IMG/VR virus record: IMGVR_UViG_3300035666_000183
Location: 1 to 22,037 of that record
Origin: a virus
Length of the DNA: 22,037 bases
Reading direction: 5' to 3' (one strand)
Part shown: piece by piece, positions 20,906-22,037 of the stretch
How the letters are laid out: each line of letters opens with the position of its first letter
Numbering within the stretch: the first letter of the stretch is position 1
Notes under the pieces: model-generated
Database searches by the model: none
The model's input: only the letters and a program-made list of their open reading frames with translations
Told to the model about the DNA's origin: nothing
Made by a program: the position numbers and the translations under genes

Positions 20906-22037
20906 ATGCCTTACGGTACTATTAAAGTCGATACGATCACGTTTACCGCTGGTGGCGTTGATACAAACGTTTCGATTTCGGGATTAGTTCAAAATCCTAC
21001 ATTTAGCGGCAATATTACAACTACGGGTAATATTACTGGCGCCAATGTTATTGGTACGACAACTGTTTCTGGCGCTACCGTTACAGGAAACACCGGTAGC
21101 TTTACAACACTTACTGGCGGCGTTACAACAATTACTTCTGGTGTTTTTGCAACTGGAACTCAAGCACTGCCTAGTATTTCTTTTACCTCTGATCCCAATA
21201 CCGGCATCTATTCCCCTGGTGCTGACCAAGTAGCCATCTCAACTAATGGCACTGGGCGTTTGTTTGTTGATGCAAGTGGGAATGTCGGAGTTGGAAGCTC
21301 CTCTCCTGACAAATGGTCCGATGCAAACGTCACGCAAGGCACTTTCAAAGGTGCCTTAATTGGTGCAGTAAACATTGAAGGCAATAGAACAACATCCAGC
21401 GATGTAGGCAGATTGGCGTTTTGGCAAGCCACAAACCGCATTGCTTATATAGGTGCCGAACGTGCTGGAGCAGATAATTCTGGTGCGTTGAGGTTTACTA
21501 CTACAAATGCAGGGTCAGAAAGCGAGCGCATGCGCCTGGACTCCAGTGGCCGCTTGGGGGTGGGAACGAGCAGCCCGAGCAGTGCGTTAGACGTTTCAGG
21601 CGCCATTTCCCTGGGGGCGGTTGCAATCCCATCCGCAGGAACAGCCAGAATTTTCTCTAGAAATACAGACAGCAGTCTCTACATTCAAACTGCCGGCGGT
21701 AATACGGTAAATCTATTGGATGGGTCGCAAAACACTCTTGCTTCCTTTGGCTCTTCTACAATTAGCCTGAATACAGGCAATACTCCCAGGCTTTATATTG
21801 ACTCGTCGGGGCTGGTAGGTCTGGGGACTAGTAGCCCCAGTGCGTTATTTCATGTTGCACAAGACAGTTCCGATGGAACCCAGGCGCGAATTACTGGTGC
21901 CACAAATCAAAACTATCAGCTTCGCTGGGGATTTGACACGACAAATCTTGTCGGTCGCATCCAATCAATTCATGTGGGGACAGCTTACAGGGCCCTTTCT
22001 CTTAACCCTGACGGAGGCAACGTAGGGATTGGCACTA
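20906..22037 (+). CDS. Second fibre-like protein, truncated by window end
   Basis: An open frame of at least 377 codons with no stop before the right edge. Residues 1-75 share the Thr/Gly fibre repeat style with the preceding gene. From about residue 90 onward the protein carries SFTSDPNTGIYSPGADQVAIS and repeated GVGTSSPSSALDV-type motifs (SSGRLGVGTSSPSSALDVSG, LVGLGTSSPSALFHVAQD, and GNVGIGT at the edge). These are hallmarks of long phage and bacterial fibre/adhesin stalks, often ended by a self-cleaving S74 chaperone domain; that domain is not visible here and may lie beyond the window. The ribosome site is weak (AGAAAGA). Confidence 0.7.
   Translation, partial: MPYGTIKVDTITFTAGGVDTNVSISGLVQNPTFSGNITTTGNITGANVIGTTTVSGATVTGNTGSFTTLTGGVTTITSGVFATGTQALPSISFTSDPNTGIYSPGADQVAISTNGTGRLFVDASGNVGVGSSSPDKWSDANVTQGTFKGALIGAVNIEGNRTTSSDVGRLAFWQATNRIAYIGAERAGADNSGALRFTTTNAGSESERMRLDSSGRLGVGTSSPSSALDVSGAISLGAVAIPSAGTARIFSRNTDSSLYIQTAGGNTVNLLDGSQNTLASFGSSTISLNTGNTPRLYIDSSGLVGLGTSSPSALFHVAQDSSDGTQARITGATNQNYQLRWGFDTTNLVGRIQSIHVGTAYRALSLNPDGGNVGIGT

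Overview
The window reads as one stretch of a tailed double-stranded DNA phage, most likely a cyanophage. This is inferred from gene content, not from a database match. Supporting features are a scaffold, capsid and decoration gene run, a tail-lysozyme protein, GH24 lysozyme, DUF3310 and dCTP deaminase genes, a phage adenine-methyltransferase-like gene, very small basic proteins, repetitive fibre genes and a small protein resembling the phycobilisome degradation factor NblA. No terminase, portal, polymerase, photosystem gene, tRNA or rRNA is visible, so the phage family and free-versus-prophage state cannot be settled.

Layout. Positions 68-3150 hold the head block on the + strand (scaffold-like protein, major capsid protein, decoration-like protein). 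Its codon use is visibly richer in C/G-ending codons than most of the rest. Positions 3189-9551 hold a + strand run of virion or assembly proteins: an SH3-like plus helix-hairpin-helix protein, a degenerate M23 peptidase-like protein, two unrecognised proteins, a tail-lysozyme protein, and several structural proteins including one with a split SWIM-type zinc-finger signature. Positions 9552-10779 look like a mobile-element-derived cassette: a tyrosine-recombinase-like protein that has lost its catalytic residues, a convergent excisionase-like HTH gene and an HNH endonuclease. Positions 10779-14726 return to + strand genes: an 826-residue probable virion protein, two small basic proteins, a lysozyme and the NblA-like protein.

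Positions 14723-18308 are mainly a - strand block with tightly overlapping genes: HTH protein, two unknowns, methyltransferase-like protein, dCTP deaminase, an unknown and a DUF3310 protein. One + gene (15412-15846) sits inside it. Positions 18340-22037 return to the + strand with a small membrane-anchored protein and two fibre-like genes, the second running off the right edge.

How it fits together: the + genes build the capsid, tail and fibres and breach the cell wall. The - block looks like nucleotide and DNA metabolism plus regulation. An AT-rich element recurs about 18-19 nt before start codons of several genes that follow a gap, and is a candidate phage promoter. The most unusual signals are an in-frame ATG with a good ribosome site blocked by two stop codons just before the large fibre gene, the NblA-like gene, the catalytically dead recombinase with its excisionase-like partner, and the split SWIM protein.
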